From NCBI RefSeq assembly GCF_023273875.1, contig NZ_CP096882.1, positions 3,968,001 to 4,032,000 of the forward strand: a stretch of 64,000 nt of DNA. Direction: 5' to 3'. Below, in pieces: positions 62,369-64,000 of this stretch. This DNA is from Pseudarthrobacter sp. SSS035 (GTDB lineage: Bacteria > Actinomycetota > Actinomycetes > Actinomycetales > Micrococcaceae). Position 1 is the stretch's first letter, and each line of letters opens with the position of its first letter. The position numbers and the translations under genes were made by a program. The notes under the pieces were generated by a model. It was not told the DNA's origin. It ran no database searches and saw only the letters and a list, made by a program, of their open reading frames with translations.

Positions 62369-62709
62369 GGTCCTTCCAAAGGTCAGCGAACCAGTGCCGG
62401 CTGGACTGGCCCCCGTCTCGCCCGGCGTCGTGGAGGTGACCGACTCACTTTTCAGTTCACGGACAGGCAGAGCATATCGTTCTCGATATACGAAGGATTC
62501 CGAGAGGACATCGAATCGAGAATCCCGGAGTCGATCGCTCTGTGAATTTCAGCGGTAAATGGCGGCGTTTTCACTGCGCTATTTGGCGCATGGTGCAGCC
62601 CCAAGGGGATCGGCTTGCGGGACGCAGCCAGGACGCGAAGCAGCGCGAAAACGACGACATCGAGCGGAGCTGTCCACAGCAAACCCTTTTGTAAAGGGCA
62701 CAGATTACA
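62369..62709. other. Intergenic sequence with direct repeat copy B
   Basis: About 340 bases after the conflict gene. It contains the repeat copy B and no obvious terminator. A minus-strand frame through copy B (TPPFTAEIHRAIDSGILDS) resembles the minus-strand reading of copy A (PPFIAAIHNRR). Confidence 0.45.
62480..62583. repeat. Imperfect direct repeat, copy B
   Basis: Second copy of the repeat at 58961-59078, same orientation, about 3.5 kb apart. It is shorter by about 15 bases and diverged at many positions, so the duplication is not recent. Confidence 0.75.
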
Positions 62710-62928
62710 ATGGGTCAAGCAGCTACAACCCGAACAGGTAGGACTCCCGGCATGGCCCACATCAGCGTCCCAGCCTTCGGCACCGTCATGATTTTTCGGG
62801 TTCCCGAGGATGCCGACATGAGCGGATTCAGTTTCGCCGGCTTCCGGAACCGTGCCGATGCTCAACAGCAACTCAACACCTACCTCGAGGGTCTGGGCTA
62901 CGACGTGAGCCAATCCTATTTGTGGTGA
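62710..62928 (+). CDS. Small hypothetical protein
   Basis: 72 residues from ATG 62710, or 58 from ATG 62752 (MAHISVPAFGTVMIFRVPED). The C-terminal part (ADAQQQLNTYLEGLGYDVSQ) looks like a helix and turn. No family recognised and no strong ribosome site. It could belong to the neighbouring accessory genes. Confidence 0.4.
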   Translation: MGQAATTRTGRTPGMAHISVPAFGTVMIFRVPEDADMSGFSFAGFRNRADAQQQLNTYLEGLGYDVSQSYLW

Positions 62929-63124
62929 TCGTGCCGGATGACGGTAGGGGTTCCGGACGCACGAAACCCCGGCCGCCGCTCTCTCCCCTTCAGCAGCACC
63001 TGTCGAGGGTGTCTCCTCGCCTCTTGCGGACGCTCACACCATGGCCCGTCGGTCTCTTTTGGCCAGTCTCAGGGCAAGGGGAGAGCGTGGTCGGTTTAGG
63101 GGCCGAGAGGCGCCTGAGGCCAGC

Positions 63125-63949
63125 TCATGCCAGGAAGCTGTCCCTGTCCAGCGCGGCCACCGCATCGATTATTTCTTGGATTCCGGTGTAGCGATTTTCA
63201 ACGGTCAGGTCTGTGCATTTCCGGACAATCGCCCCTAGTTTGGCACCTGCCACGTGTGGGGCCTCCTTTCCGGTGAAGATGAAGGAGAGGATGAATCCCA
63301 CCGAATAAATCTCGTTGCTGAGGGTGTAGTCCTTAAAGCTCGTGAGAGTTGGGTCAAGGATGGTCCCTTTCATCTCGGTCCCTGTGCGGGTGAGCAAGGA
63401 ACTTTGAGTTTTGTGTAGACCAAAATCTGACAGTTTCACCTGAACTACTCCGGCGTCGTAGGTCTTGACGAGCACGTTCGTATAGCTCAGGTCCCTGTGA
63501 AGGACGTTCTTGTATGCAAGGTAACTGATGCCGAACAGGAACTGCTGTGCGATACGTTGCCGCTTGCTGAAGTCGAACTTCGGGTTGCCGTTATTCATGG
63601 AGATGTATTTTCCGAGGGTGTAGTCGCAAAACTCCATGGCATAGCTGATTCTGGTTTCGTTGTATCCGTAGACAGCCAACACGTAAGGGGAGCTGAGTTC
63701 GGCCAGAACGTCATACTCAGCCTTGAACCTATCCAGCTCTTTCTCCGCGAGACTCTTCTTGGCGACCTTTACGGCGACGGGCATCTTGTATTCAAGATCC
63801 TTGTACTTATAGACAATCGCGTAGGAACCCTCCCCAAGGGGCCTCAGCGGATACTCTTTGCCGGCCTTCTCGATGCGGACGATGTCTGCCGCAATAGTAA
63901 GGATGGCCTCGTAGTCCTCGATGGGTATCTCTTCGAAATCCGGGGGCAT
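63125..63949 (-). CDS. Ser/Thr protein kinase-like protein
   Basis: A 274-residue soluble kinase domain, complete: glycine loop LGEGSYAIVYK (38-48), VAVK with Lys61, catalytic loop HRDLSYTNVL (151-160), DFG at 175-177 (LSDFGLHK), and a TLSNEIYSVGFIL F-helix. No membrane anchor or PASTA repeats, unlike housekeeping PknB. The base composition is visibly less GC-rich than the core genes, suggesting transfer. Upstream the frame stays open to the window end (17 codons), so a longer N-terminus or in-frame upstream gene cannot be excluded. Opposite in direction to the protease genes. Confidence 0.85.
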   Translation of the reverse strand: MPPDFEEIPIEDYEAILTIAADIVRIEKAGKEYPLRPLGEGSYAIVYKYKDLEYKMPVAVKVAKKSLAEKELDRFKAEYDVLAELSSPYVLAVYGYNETRISYAMEFCDYTLGKYISMNNGNPKFDFSKRQRIAQQFLFGISYLAYKNVLHRDLSYTNVLVKTYDAGVVQVKLSDFGLHKTQSSLLTRTGTEMKGTILDPTLTSFKDYTLSNEIYSVGFILSFIFTGKEAPHVAGAKLGAIVRKCTDLTVENRYTGIQEIIDAVAALDRDSFLA

Positions 63950-64000
63950 GGGGCTTCCCCCGCTGGGGGATAAAAAGGTACGGCAGCGTTCGAGCGCATC

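Overview
The window is high-GC DNA from an actinobacterium, most likely an Arthrobacter/Pseudarthrobacter-type member of the Micrococcaceae. This rests on gene order (ileS-folC-DUF4233-ndk; a long disordered RNase E followed by rplU-rpmA-obg-proB-proA-nadD-rsfS; nrdH-nrdI-nrdE-nrdF), frequent GTG and TTG starts and ATGA stop/start overlaps. It is an inference from reading, not a database match.

Positions 1-29 kb are mostly core chromosome. They hold isoleucyl-tRNA synthetase (5' end cut by the window), folate polyglutamylation, ndk, a convergent VKOR disulfide gene, RNase E, a TPP-riboswitch-controlled ThiD-TenA fusion, ribosomal proteins L21/L27, Obg, proline synthesis, NadD, RsfS and two identical tRNA-Ala(GGC) genes. 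Then come a cyclopropane-fatty-acid-synthase-like methyltransferase, a YjdM/PhnA-like zinc ribbon protein, a flavin monooxygenase, an RlmG/RsmC-like methyltransferase, and a ROK regulator next to a CUT1 sugar ABC importer that has no ATPase gene here.

Positions 29.4-35 kb hold a MoxR-DUF58-small membrane protein-vWA-vWA-TPR (Bat-like) cluster. Two of its members carry in-frame stop codons: DUF58 by TAA at 30995, and the last gene by TAA at 34233 inside a 15-bp tandem repeat. Positions 35-48.4 kb return to housekeeping: metF-metE behind a long leader, a DUF2004 gene, a LysR regulator divergent from an FAD oxidoreductase-DUF1365-methyltransferase lipid operon, and the class Ib ribonucleotide reductase operon with two NrdR-box-like palindromes.

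From about 48.4 kb the character changes to accessory DNA. There are relics resembling IS ends, two small membrane protein genes (one apparently shortened by a TAG), a frameshifted secreted or anchored protein gene, an aminotransferase, a two-domain VOC protein, and a C-terminal remnant of a DUF1016/YhcG-type nuclease gene cut at a cluster of inverted and direct repeats. A secreted seven-bladed YVTN propeller protein follows. A complete IS21-family element (55334-57466, 5-bp target duplication) sits 35 bp upstream of its start codon.

The most interesting part is 59.3-64 kb. A Trypco2-like protein is followed 16 bp later by an 849-residue protein combining a trypsin-like protease, a P-loop NTPase and near-identical 36-residue TPR repeats. 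This is the layout of an NTP-dependent conflict (immune or cell-death) system. Two imperfect direct repeats about 3.5 kb apart flank the pair, and a soluble Ser/Thr-kinase-like gene of lower GC lies beside it.
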